In this document: one piece after another, positions 14,662 to 23,016 of the stretch
Layout: each line of letters opens with the position of its first letter
Position numbering within the stretch: position 1 is the stretch's first letter
Assembly (NCBI GenBank): GCA_035373625.1
Contig: DAOSNS010000021.1
Coordinates: 1-64,000, forward strand
Direction of reading: 5' to 3'
Source of the DNA: DSWT01 sp035373625
GTDB lineage: Bacteria > Chloroflexota > Anaerolineae > B4-G1 > SLSP01
DNA: 64,000 bases
The notes under the pieces: model-generated
Told to the model about the DNA's origin: nothing
Database searches by the model: none
Seen by the model: only the letters and a program-made list of their open reading frames with translations
Position numbers and translations under genes: made by a program

Positions 14662-15612
14662 ATGATCGTTACAACTAAACAACTTTTTGAGCATGCCTAC
14701 GGCAAATATGCCATCGGCGCCTATAACATCAACAACCTCGAACAGACGATGGGGCTGTTTCGCGGCAACCTCGATAGTCAGGCACCTTTTATCATCCAAA
14801 TCAGCAAAGGTGCGCGTTCGTACACGCACAAGCTGATGCTGGAAGGGCTGATCCGCAGCGCGGACCAGGTCTTCCCCGAGGCCATTTTCGCCGTCCACCT
14901 GGATCACGGCGACGAGGAGACCTGCTACGACTGCATCAACAGTGGCTTCTACAGCTCGGTGATGATTGACGCCAGCCACGAGGATTTCGAGACCAACATC
15001 GCCATCACGCGGCGCGTCGTCGAAGCTGCGCATGCGAAGGGCATCGTGGTCGAGGCTGAGTTGGGCCAGTTGGGGGGTGTGGAGGAACACGTAAAAGTGG
15101 ATGAGGCCAATGCCAAATTAACCGATCCCGATATGGCTAAAGAATTTGTTGAGCGCACCGGCTGCGACTCGCTGGCCTGCGCGATCGGCACCAGCCACGG
15201 CGCGTTCAAATTTACCGGTTCGCAAGCCCTGCGCTTTGACGTACTGGCCGAAATCCAAAAGCGTCTCCCCGGCTTCCCGCTGGTCATGCACGGCAGCAGC
15301 TCCGTGCCACAGGAAGAGGTGGAACGCATCAATGCCGCCGGCGGCAATCTCAAAGGCGCCAGGGGTGTGGACGAGACGCAATTCCGCCGCGCCGCCCAAC
15401 TCGGCGTCACCAAAGTCAATATTGACACCGATGGCCGCCTGGTGTGGACGCGCGTCCACCGCGAGTATTTCCGGGATCACCCGGAGAACTTCGACCTGCG
15501 CCCAATCGGCAAAGTCTTTATGGCCGAGTACGCCAAGTTCATCGCCCACAAGAACGAGATGCTCGGCAGTGCAGGGCAACTGGAAGCAGTGCGTCGGCTT
15601 CTTCAAGGTTAA
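14662..15612 (+). CDS. fba: Class II fructose-bisphosphate (ketose-bisphosphate) aldolase
   Basis: A 316-residue zinc aldolase. AYNINNLEQT, the zinc-ligand region AVHLDHGDEE, SVMIDASHEDFETNI, ACAIGTSHGAFKF (zinc His) and VMHGSSSVPQ (phosphate loop) are all present, as is NIDTDGR near the end. It cleaves fructose 1,6-bisphosphate to DHAP and glyceraldehyde 3-phosphate or the reverse; tagatose bisphosphate cannot be excluded. AAGGAGTACGCT precedes the ATG. The corrinoid protein follows after 21 bp, probably in the same transcript. Confidence 0.93.
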   Translation: MIVTTKQLFEHAYGKYAIGAYNINNLEQTMGLFRGNLDSQAPFIIQISKGARSYTHKLMLEGLIRSADQVFPEAIFAVHLDHGDEETCYDCINSGFYSSVMIDASHEDFETNIAITRRVVEAAHAKGIVVEAELGQLGGVEEHVKVDEANAKLTDPDMAKEFVERTGCDSLACAIGTSHGAFKFTGSQALRFDVLAEIQKRLPGFPLVMHGSSSVPQEEVERINAAGGNLKGARGVDETQFRRAAQLGVTKVNIDTDGRLVWTRVHREYFRDHPENFDLRPIGKVFMAEYAKFIAHKNEMLGSAGQLEAVRRLLQG

Positions 15613-15633
15613 TCATCAACAGGGAGGCTGTTT

Positions 15634-16275
15634 ATGGAAAATGTATTGGAGGTGATTCGGCAAAGCATCATCGAAGGTGATATGCCCTTGACCCAGCAGA
15701 AGGTTCAGGAAGCCATTGAGGCCGGCGTCGGAGCGAACGACATTTTACAGGAAGGCCTGGTAGCAGCGATGGCCGAGGTGGGACGCCTTTTTGAAGAGGG
15801 CGAGTACTTCGTCCCGGAGATGCTTATCGCGGCGCGCGCGATGAAGGCCGGACTGGCTTTGTTGCGTCCCCTGTTGGTCAAGGCAGATGTGAAACCGGCC
15901 GGCAAAGTCGCCGCCGGGACCGTCAAGGGCGACCTGCATGACATCGGTAAGAACCTGGTGTGCATGATGTTGGAAGGCGCCGGCTTTGAGATCGTGGATC
16001 TGGGCGTGGATGTTGGCCCGGAGAAGTTCCTCGATGCGGTGGTCAATCAAGGCGTGAACATCGTGGCCATGTCGGCATTGTTGACCACGACGATGCCGAA
16101 CATGAAGGTCACGGTGGACGCGCTCAAGGAAGCCGGCGTGCGGGACAAAGTCAAGGTGATGATCGGCGGCGCACCGGTGACGGATGCCTACGCCAGAGAA
16201 ATCGGCGCGGACGGTTACGCGCCCGACGCCAGCCGCGCGGTCGCGCTCGCAAAATCGTTGGTCGCGGCTGCGTAA
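15634..16275 (+). CDS. Cobalamin-binding (methyltransferase corrinoid) protein
   Basis: A 213-residue two-domain protein. Residues 1-85 are the helical B12-binding-2 cap (EGLVAAMAEVGRLFEEGEYFVPEML). Residues 90-213 are the Rossmann-like B12 domain with the lower-ligand motif GDLHDIGKNLV (DxHxxG), SALLTTTMPNM and GGAPVTDAYA. Such proteins shuttle methyl groups between a substrate methyltransferase and tetrahydrofolate or CoM. No methyltransferase or reactivating protein is seen nearby, so the partner is unknown. AGGGAGG precedes the ATG, and a terminator follows. Confidence 0.92.
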   Translation: MENVLEVIRQSIIEGDMPLTQQKVQEAIEAGVGANDILQEGLVAAMAEVGRLFEEGEYFVPEMLIAARAMKAGLALLRPLLVKADVKPAGKVAAGTVKGDLHDIGKNLVCMMLEGAGFEIVDLGVDVGPEKFLDAVVNQGVNIVAMSALLTTTMPNMKVTVDALKEAGVRDKVKVMIGGAPVTDAYAREIGADGYAPDASRAVALAKSLVAAA

Positions 16276-16308
16276 GTCAGTCACTTTGACTTCCAGCTTT
16301 TGAGCGTA

Positions 16309-16348
16309 CAGAAGCCATTCGGTTGACCTGAGTGGCTTCTGCTTTTTT
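16309..16348 (+). terminator. Terminator of the aldolase-corrinoid operon
   Basis: CAGAAGCCA and TGGCTTCTG form a 9-bp stem followed by CTTTTTT. It lies 34 bp after the corrinoid gene stop. Confidence 0.88.
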
Positions 16349-16395
16349 AAGAATGACGCTCCTGAAAAAAGGTCTACCAGCCACAAAGGACGCTA

Positions 16396-16611
16396 TTGAT
16401 CATTAAGGCCATAATCAAAATGTTTGGAAAAGCCATCGCGATCACGGTGATTGCCGGAATTGCGGTTGGCGTGATCGGCTATATGGCGAAGTGGGATACC
16501 GCACTTGCCTATAGCAATGCTTTTTTCATCGCCGGTTGTCTGGTGATCATCGCTGGCGCGTCATCACGGCTGGGCGCAAGTCAAGAGAGAAATAGTTTTC
16601 AGGACTTATAG
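16396..16611 (+). CDS. Small two-helix membrane protein
   Basis: A 71-residue reading frame opening with TTG at 16396, preceded by AAAGGA. Two hydrophobic stretches, about residues 13-32 and 40-57, flank a short loop. No family is recognised. The TTG start and small size make it a likely but unproven gene. It lies just after a terminator. Confidence 0.55.
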   Translation: MIIKAIIKMFGKAIAITVIAGIAVGVIGYMAKWDTALAYSNAFFIAGCLVIIAGASSRLGASQERNSFQDL

Positions 16612-16792
16612 CGAAAATATTCGTGTGAACCGGATTTCCTCAAACGCCTCAACGTATAACATGCTAACATTCAAACGATTTTCCGGGGACATGCCGGTGC
16701 TACCGCACACCATGCAAACACGAAAATCTGTCAGCGTTTTTTTCAATCCGTTTCATCCGTTGAATCCGTTGACATTTTCGAAGGAGGACTTT

Positions 16793-17110
16793 ATGATCAA
16801 CCGTGCGCGTGAGATTGCAAAAACGATGGGCTACGATACCGTAGACGAAATCCTTCAGGCCATTGGCAGCGGGGAACTGATTTTGTTCAAAATCGCGGAA
16901 GGTCGGCGCACCAGGGCCGCCGAGTGGCTGCGCACTCAAATCTCGACCGTGCGCCAGAGCGACCCGGCCCTTGCGGCGACACTGGAAGATATTGTGAGCG
17001 GCCTGGAGCTGGCATCGGAGCTGGCGCACTATCCCGTGGACGCCGACGTCTGCGACCTTGACCTGCCCCACGGCTGGCCGAGCTACTGCGAGCGCAGTCT
17101 GTTGGAGTAA
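16793..17110 (+). CDS. Hypothetical protein, 105 residues
   Basis: Starts at 16793 with a strong AAGGAGGACTTT site; an upstream in-frame extension would translate a TCCGTT-type array and is rejected. The protein begins MINRAREIAKTMGYDTVDEI and is mostly helical, with two Cys residues near the end (DADVCDLDLP, SYCERS). No family is recognised. The gene stands alone between a small membrane protein and a MITE. Confidence 0.7.
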   Translation: MINRAREIAKTMGYDTVDEILQAIGSGELILFKIAEGRRTRAAEWLRTQISTVRQSDPALAATLEDIVSGLELASELAHYPVDADVCDLDLPHGWPSYCERSLLE

Positions 17111-17168
17111 CCCTCAGAGTTTATAAAAGCCCGATTTTCTGGCTGGGACAGTTCGACAACAAGGGTTA

Positions 17169-17291
17169 CAGGACTTACGCAAACCGGCGGAACTTTACCG
17201 CAGAGCACGCCGAGAGCGCGGAGATTTTCTCTTTTCTCGGCGTTCTCAGCGGCCTCGGCGGTGAAAAATGAATACGTCTGCGTAAGTCCTG
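17169..17291. mobile_element. 123-bp MITE, copy 2
   Basis: Same element as at 10130, with perfect terminal inverted repeats CAGGACTTACGCA (17169-17181) and TGCGTAAGTCCTG (17279-17291). It is flanked by the 5-bp direct repeat GGTTA (17164-17168 and 17292-17296). No transposase of this type is in the window. Confidence 0.92.
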
Positions 17292-17311
17292 GGTTATGTT
17301 TATCCAGAGCC

Positions 17312-19660
17312 TTAGCGCTGTTCACGGATCACTTCAAGTTGTCGTCCGTCCGTCAGCAGCTCGAGCGTGCCGTCCGTATCTGTGCGGTAGACGGGCTTAT
17401 CCATCACCCGCGCCAGCACAGCGGGGTCGGGAGTGTCCTTTCCACTGCTGATGACGACGACCTCCGGCGCAACCGCTTGCAAGAACGCTACCGTGGAGGC
17501 CGCTTTTGTGCCGTGACGCGCCAGCACCAGCACCGTGCTGCGCAGGCGGCTGCCGTCACGGGCGACCAGCGACGCTTCTACCCGCGCCGTCGCGTCGCCT
17601 CCGAACGTGAAACTCGTGTCGGCATAGGTGAGCCGCAAAACCAGCGGCCCTATTTCCTCGCGCTCCGGCCAAAGCGAGTGCAGCGTGACGCCGGTGTCCA
17701 ACTCCCACGCTGTCCCCGCCCACAACGTCCCCACGCTTTCCACCGGACGCGCCGCCAGCAATGCTGTCCAGCGTTCGTAGATGTTGCCCTGCCCGGTTTC
17801 CGGCCCGATGCTGACAAGATCAACCTTGTAGCGTTCCAACACGGGAACCAATCCCGTCAGACGCTCTGCGTCCGGTGAGGTGAGAATCACCATGTCCAGG
17901 CGGCGATCCCAGAAGGGCATACGCCGTCCTAGCTGCGTGAGGGTCTGCCGCGCGTCGCCACCGCCGTCAATGAGCACCTGCCGGCCGTCCGGCGTCTGGA
18001 TGAAGATGGCATCTCCCTGCCCTACATCAAGTATGAAGATATGCAAACGTCCGTCCGGCGCGGTGTAGAGATAGACCATCAGCAACACCAGCGCCGCAAC
18101 GCCGACAGCCATCGGCCACTTCGCTGCCGCTGCGAACGCGAGCCGGCGGCGTTGGCGTTCTTCTTTGGACTGGGAAAACCACCATGTCACCAGCGTCAGC
18201 GCGATGTAATATCCCCACACCAGTGGCAAGGTGACGTTGCCCAACTCGATGGACGCCAGCGGGAAAGTCGCCGTCCAGCGCACGATCTCAATGGTGTACG
18301 TAAGGAATACCCAGGCCAGCCAGCTTAATGCCTGCCCCAACGGATATACCAATAGCGCGATGACGAGTGCCACGCCGCCGAAAAGCATCACATAGGGTTG
18401 GGCCGGCAAAACAAACAGGTTCGTCAACAAGGTGACCAGCGACAGCCGGCGGAAGACGCCGATGATCACCCCGGTCGTCGTGATTTGCGCGGCCAATGTG
18501 ACGATAAGGGCATCGCTCAACACGCCGACAATGCGCTGTGCGCGTTCTTGATCGGTGAGCCGCTCGAAAAACCGCTGAAATCCCCTTGTCAGCGGCTCGG
18601 TGTACAGGATCAACCCCAACGTCGCTGCCAGGCTAAGCTGGAACCCCACGTCCCACAGCACATAGGGATTGATCAACGCCATCACCACGGCTGCCGCCGC
18701 CAGTGAGGTCGGTCCATGAGTGCTGCGCTCTTCACGACGCGCGATGATCATCACCGTAGCCATCACGGCGGCGCGCATAACCGCCGCCGTCGCGCCGACC
18801 AGGATGGTATACAGCCACAGTCCGATGAGCGGCAACAGGGTCTTGCCACGCCCTTTCAACAGCCGTTCCGTCAATTGTACGAAAACGCCGGCAATGATCG
18901 AGAGGTTGAAGCCGGAAATGGCGACAATGTGGCTTGTACCGGTGGCGACGAATGCCTCGTTGAGGTCGTCAGGGATGCCGCTTTCCACACCGAGCAGGAT
19001 GCCGGCCAGCAGGGAGGCTTGCGGTTCGGGCAACAAGGAGAGCAGCGTTCTCAAGGCAAGGGCTTTGAAGCGATACAGCCATTCCCATAGAAAGAAGCCC
19101 TGATGAGAAGCCAGGACCTCGACATCGGCCTTGCGCAGCAGTGAGTGAACGCCCTGGCGGGCCAGGTAATCGCGGTAGGAGAAACTCGCAAAACCCGGCG
19201 GCGTTTCCAACCAACCGGTTGCGCGGATGAGATCACCGTACTCGACCTCGTTGTAAGCCGGAGCTTTGACAAGGACGCGCCCCCGCAAGGGTAGACGTTC
19301 GCCATCGGCAAGGACGAGGGCTTGCACGTCCACATGCAGATTTGTGAGCGTGGGACGGTGATCGGGTTCGCGGACCACAATGCCTTCAATGACCACGCAG
19401 CCAGCGTTGTTGTAAAAGGCGATATGCCCTGTGTCAATGTGAGGTTGGGCTAACGCCAGGCGTCCCGCCCCGCACAGGATGCCGAGGAGCACGATGATAG
19501 TGCGACGGGCGTTGGGGTGTTCATTCCAGCCAAAGTGCAGGACCAATATCGTAGGGAGCGCCAGCAGCAACCACACCAGAGGAAAACGAGCGGCCTGGGC
19601 CAGGAGTTCGCCTCCAGCCCAGGCCAGCGCAAAGATCACCAGCGGGGTCATCCCCTCCAA
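17312..19660 (-). CDS. comEC: ComEC/Rec2 family DNA-uptake channel
   Basis: A 782-residue membrane protein. The N-terminal DUF4131 region includes an OB-like part (residues about 60-190). The central competence domain has many transmembrane helices and the motif TGTSHIVAISGFNLSIIAG. The C-terminal metallo-beta-lactamase-like domain, from about residue 530, has FILDVGQGDAIFIQTPDGRQ and LIDGGGDARQ. It would carry single-stranded DNA across the membrane in natural transformation. The start is uncertain: the frame opens at TTG 19660, with ATG three codons later. The C-terminal domain lacks the full HxHxDH set, as is usual in ComEC. Confidence 0.9.
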   Translation of the reverse strand: MEGMTPLVIFALAWAGGELLAQAARFPLVWLLLALPTILVLHFGWNEHPNARRTIIVLLGILCGAGRLALAQPHIDTGHIAFYNNAGCVVIEGIVVREPDHRPTLTNLHVDVQALVLADGERLPLRGRVLVKAPAYNEVEYGDLIRATGWLETPPGFASFSYRDYLARQGVHSLLRKADVEVLASHQGFFLWEWLYRFKALALRTLLSLLPEPQASLLAGILLGVESGIPDDLNEAFVATGTSHIVAISGFNLSIIAGVFVQLTERLLKGRGKTLLPLIGLWLYTILVGATAAVMRAAVMATVMIIARREERSTHGPTSLAAAAVVMALINPYVLWDVGFQLSLAATLGLILYTEPLTRGFQRFFERLTDQERAQRIVGVLSDALIVTLAAQITTTGVIIGVFRRLSLVTLLTNLFVLPAQPYVMLFGGVALVIALLVYPLGQALSWLAWVFLTYTIEIVRWTATFPLASIELGNVTLPLVWGYYIALTLVTWWFSQSKEERQRRRLAFAAAAKWPMAVGVAALVLLMVYLYTAPDGRLHIFILDVGQGDAIFIQTPDGRQVLIDGGGDARQTLTQLGRRMPFWDRRLDMVILTSPDAERLTGLVPVLERYKVDLVSIGPETGQGNIYERWTALLAARPVESVGTLWAGTAWELDTGVTLHSLWPEREEIGPLVLRLTYADTSFTFGGDATARVEASLVARDGSRLRSTVLVLARHGTKAASTVAFLQAVAPEVVVISSGKDTPDPAVLARVMDKPVYRTDTDGTLELLTDGRQLEVIREQR

Positions 19661-19669
19661 CCCGGGTAT

Positions 19670-20527
19670 TTAACCGGCGATGGCCTCACTAAGGGAACGG
19701 ATGTCGTAGAAGGGGCCATCGGCAGGCGTGACACAGCGGACACGCAGGGCCGCGAAGGGATAATGCTGCCCGTCCCACTCAATGTAACCGCGTTCGAGGT
19801 CAACGGCGTTGTAGCAGGTACGGATTTCTTCCTCAAATCGGGCGCGCACTTCGGCTTCGAGGGCCGAGGCACGGTCTTTGTGGGTGATGACAATGAAATC
19901 GTCGTGTCCCCCGTAGCCGAGGAAGTCATTGTGGATGTCATCATGCGCCAGTGACTCGGCGAGGATGCGCGCGACGCTGTTGACGAGCTTTTCGCCGGCG
20001 CTCAGGCCGTAGACTTCACGCAGCGGCTCTAGTTTGAGGATGCGGAAGCGCATGAGCGCCCAATCCCCCGTGGGGGCTTGCAGCAGACTCAACAGCTCAT
20101 CGTGAACTTGACGGCCGGCAGGCAGGCCGGTAACGGGATCGGTGAGGTTATCCAGATTTTTGCGGTGAATAGCGTTGCGCACACGCAGAGCGACCAGTTC
20201 AGGATCAAAGGGGCTGTCAATAAAATCGTTCGCGCCGATGTCCAGACCGTCAAGTCGCTGCTGACGGTCGTTTTTATCACCGATGAGCATGAGGAAAATG
20301 TGTTTGGTGCGGTTCAAGGCGCGCAACCGCTGCACCACCTCCATTCCGGACATGTCCGGCAGGCTCATACTCAAAACGATGACCTGAGGCATCAGGCGGA
20401 TGGCGGTCTTGATCCCTTCCGCAGCCGTGGTGGCTTCGGCAACCTCAAAGCCCTCTTCGACGAACTGCTGCGAAAGCAAGAGACGGTTGCCATCATGGTC
20501 TTCTATCAACAACACGCGACCTTCCAC
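19670..20527 (-). CDS. Receiver-GGDEF protein with degenerate active sites
   Basis: A 285-residue protein. Residues 1-120 form a CheY-like receiver (LLIEDHDGNR acid pocket), but the phospho-acceptor position in VIVLSMSLPDMSG is Ser53 instead of Asp. Residues 128-285 form a GGDEF domain beginning DPVTGLP, with its signature changed to GGHDDF at 206-211. Phosphorylation and diguanylate cyclase activity are therefore both doubtful. It may be a nucleotide or protein sensor. It starts at GTG 20527 behind AGGGCAA and has its own promoter. Confidence 0.85.
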   Translation of the reverse strand: MEGRVLLIEDHDGNRLLLSQQFVEEGFEVAEATTAAEGIKTAIRLMPQVIVLSMSLPDMSGMEVVQRLRALNRTKHIFLMLIGDKNDRQQRLDGLDIGANDFIDSPFDPELVALRVRNAIHRKNLDNLTDPVTGLPAGRQVHDELLSLLQAPTGDWALMRFRILKLEPLREVYGLSAGEKLVNSVARILAESLAHDDIHNDFLGYGGHDDFIVITHKDRASALEAEVRARFEEEIRTCYNAVDLERGYIEWDGQHYPFAALRVRCVTPADGPFYDIRSLSEAIAG

Positions 20528-20569
20528 TTGCCCTACTCCTTACTTCATTATCTCCCTACTCCTTACTCC

Positions 20570-20597
20570 ATTATAGGGAAAAGTTAGATTGCGTCAA
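20570..20597 (-). promoter_or_regulatory. Promoter of the receiver-GGDEF gene
   Basis: Minus strand TTGACG (20597-20592), a 16-bp spacer and TATAAT (20575-20570). The -35 box overlaps the stop codon of the KAP-FGE gene. The leader consists of GGAGTAA-type 7-bp words (20525-20568), which also contain Shine-Dalgarno-like GGAG. Confidence 0.75.
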
Positions 20598-22648
20598 GCC
20601 GGTTTTTTGAGCGGGGGGAAGACAACACGAAAGCCGATGGCGTGCGAGCGGTTGTCGGGACGGCTGCGCTCGAAGGCAAAGACCTTCGCCGAGTCGGCCG
20701 GGAAGTTCCACGCGCCGCCCCGGAGTATCTTCGTTTGGAGATTGTAGTCGCTGGCGGTCCATTCCCAGACATTGCCGGCCATGTCCAAAAGGCCCTCGGG
20801 ACTTTCGCCATCCACAAAAACGCCCACCGGCGTGGGACTACCCAGGCCGCTTTCACGGGTGTTGGCGCGCCCGGGGACGAACTCATTGCCCCACGGATAG
20901 AGGCGCCCATCGCGCCCACGCGCGGCGCGTTCCCATTCCTCCTGAGTGGGCAAGCGTCCGCCCACCCAGGCACAGTAGGCCGCAGCCTCATCCCACGTGA
21001 CGAGCACCACGGGATGATTGCCTTTGCCGGGTGGATAAGTACGCCGTTCCGGGTCCCAATTGTAGGCGCGCGCCCAATCCTCGCGCGCCTGGGGAACCGG
21101 TATGTCCGGGTGCACCTGAAGGAATTGGGCATATTCGGCATTGGTGACAAGATAACGGCGGATGCGATAGGCCAGCAGGTAATACGGCAAACCCGCTTCG
21201 CCGCAGCGGAATTCACCGGCAGGAATCTCTATCACCTCATCGAAGTTGCGCGGGTCGCCGAAATACCCCAAAGCCCAGGCGGCCGAGAGTCGCTGTTCCA
21301 CGGGCGTAGGTCGCCGGCGTTGCACGAATTGAACAAGGGCATTGATGTAACGCGGATGCCATTCACGCTGTTGCGCTATCTCGACGGCGGCACGGATGCG
21401 GCCCAGGTCGCCGCTGAGCATATCCTCCCACAATTGCTGTTCTGGTCCCACCGGAATTCTTTGATCGGTTGCCGCAAGCAAGGTAAGATGAACGTAGCGG
21501 CTGACCTCCGGCAGGGTGAGGGCGGCAAACGATGTCCCACTGCGCAGAATACGCGCGAGAGCTTGCTCGTCGGCATAACGCTCGATCAGCAGTTTGACCG
21601 CGTCTGCTCCAGGCAAAAAGATGCTCCCCGGTTCAGGCGGGAGACCGCGGGCGCGCGCCTCCAATTCCTGGAGCAATTGGGGATAGGTGTGCAAATCGTG
21701 GTAGAGCGCAGGATAACGCTCATAGATGACGACCGCTTTTGCCAGCAAGCCGGGGTCAACAGCAGCTCCCCCCTCACGTACAGTACGTCGGCTTGCCAGA
21801 TCCAGGAGCAGCCGAAAGAAGTTAAGCGTGCGTTTGAGGCTTCTGGGATTCGCGGGCAGGCCTTCGTTGAAAAAACGGCGCGCTTCGGCAGACACGTCAG
21901 GGGCGATGTGATCCAGGAAACGCTCGATCTGGGCTTCCTGAAGTGGGGGCAACATAAACGGCAGTTGTACCAGCTTTTCCAGGGCGCTCACAGGATCGGC
22001 GTCGCGTTGGCGTAGAATTTCTATGAGGCGCTCGTGATCGGCGCCTAGCACAACCACACATCCGGGCACGGCAAGAAAGCTGAGGATGGTATCCCATAAC
22101 GCCAGGACGTGGTCGGGGGCACAGTCATCCAGCTCATCAATAAAGACGACCAGGATATTGCCGCGATCTCCTAACCGTTCGCCAACTAATTGGGCGAACC
22201 CGGCGCGGAAATCTTGTATCCCCTCCCCAGAGGTGCGTGCCGCAGAGGTCTCTGCGGGGCGGCCCGGGTGCTGTAGATCGGTGTTGAGCAGCGTCTCCCA
22301 CTGTGCGAGGTTGTGGATATCGGTGGGGGTGACGGCCGCTTCCTTGAGTTCGGCAAGCACTTGCAGCAACAGACGTTGCCATGGCGCCCTGATGCTGGGA
22401 TCGCGGCGCGCGTCGAACCAGATGCCGTAAAGACGCCGCCGTTCGGGTGTGCGCTGTTCTGCCAGGTACAGCCACATCAAACGCAGCAGGCTCGTCTTGC
22501 CACTGCCGCGCGGTCCGAAGATGCCGATGGTCAATGGGGTGCTGCCGGTGAGCACCACCCGTCCCAGAGCCTCGGCATAGTCCTGGAATCCGAAATGATC
22601 CTCTGCGCCGGTTGCAATCGGTTGATCGCTCCAAAATGCCGTAGACAT
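20594..22648 (-). CDS. KAP P-loop NTPase fused to a formylglycine-generating-enzyme-like domain
   Basis: A 684-residue protein from the ATG at 22648; an upstream ATG is in frame but poorly supported. The KAP-type NTPase has Walker A GPRGSGKTSL near residue 45 and Walker B VVFIDELDD near 185. Sensor and lid helices follow to about 370. The C-terminal 220 residues are an FGE-sulfatase (SUMF1/EgtB) fold: IPAGEFRCGEAGLPYYL, WDEAAAYCAWVGGRLPTQEE, LLDMAGNVWEWTAS and ILRGGAW. The FGE fold can be an enzyme or a ligand-binding platform. No membrane helices are evident. NTPase-FGE fusions resemble signalling or conflict proteins; the role here is unknown. Confidence 0.88.
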   Translation of the reverse strand: MSTAFWSDQPIATGAEDHFGFQDYAEALGRVVLTGSTPLTIGIFGPRGSGKTSLLRLMWLYLAEQRTPERRRLYGIWFDARRDPSIRAPWQRLLLQVLAELKEAAVTPTDIHNLAQWETLLNTDLQHPGRPAETSAARTSGEGIQDFRAGFAQLVGERLGDRGNILVVFIDELDDCAPDHVLALWDTILSFLAVPGCVVVLGADHERLIEILRQRDADPVSALEKLVQLPFMLPPLQEAQIERFLDHIAPDVSAEARRFFNEGLPANPRSLKRTLNFFRLLLDLASRRTVREGGAAVDPGLLAKAVVIYERYPALYHDLHTYPQLLQELEARARGLPPEPGSIFLPGADAVKLLIERYADEQALARILRSGTSFAALTLPEVSRYVHLTLLAATDQRIPVGPEQQLWEDMLSGDLGRIRAAVEIAQQREWHPRYINALVQFVQRRRPTPVEQRLSAAWALGYFGDPRNFDEVIEIPAGEFRCGEAGLPYYLLAYRIRRYLVTNAEYAQFLQVHPDIPVPQAREDWARAYNWDPERRTYPPGKGNHPVVLVTWDEAAAYCAWVGGRLPTQEEWERAARGRDGRLYPWGNEFVPGRANTRESGLGSPTPVGVFVDGESPEGLLDMAGNVWEWTASDYNLQTKILRGGAWNFPADSAKVFAFERSRPDNRSHAIGFRVVFPPLKKPA

Positions 22649-22778
22649 CCTAGCCACTCCTGATCGAGTTGGAAGTAGTATAGTCCATTTGAAATTCACG
22701 GCAAATCATTCAACGTCTTGCAAATTACTGTGTTGCGCCGGTCTGCCATTTACCCGACAGCAAACGGATAAGCATCAC

Positions 22779-22807
22779 TTGAACCCCGTTTGTACCCATG
22801 CTACGAT
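22779..22807 (+). promoter_or_regulatory. Putative promoter of rocD
   Basis: TTGAAC (22779-22784), a 17-bp spacer and TACGAT (22802-22807), about 210 bp upstream of rocD. The leader includes a paired short-word array. Confidence 0.5.
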
Positions 22808-22914
22808 GAACACACATGTCCCTGCGAGGTATTTATGAAGCAGGACAATGTATCCCACTTTCAAGACCTTGTGGTTGGATGAAAAGGTTGTCAACGGGAC
22901 CAGGACTGGAGACC

Positions 22915-22994
22915 AGGGATGGGAAAACAGGGAATGGGCAGTATTCTCCCCTGACTCCCAATCCCTAATCACTCATCCCCTATCCCAAATCACT
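22915..22994. repeat. Inverted GGGATGG / CCCAATC short arrays upstream of rocD
   Basis: Left arm words GGGATGG and GGGAATGGG (22915-22938). Right arm words CCCAATCCC and CCCTATCCC (22957-22986) have the opposite sense. It ends shortly before the rocD ribosome site AAGGAGTAACAGCT. Confidence 0.7.
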
Positions 22995-23016
22995 ACTTTC
23001 ATAAGGAGTAACAGCT

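Noticed and set aside
20594..21300. FGE-type C-terminal domain as target of a diversity-generating retroelement
   Set aside because: No reverse transcriptase and no template repeat with adenine-specific differences was seen nearby.
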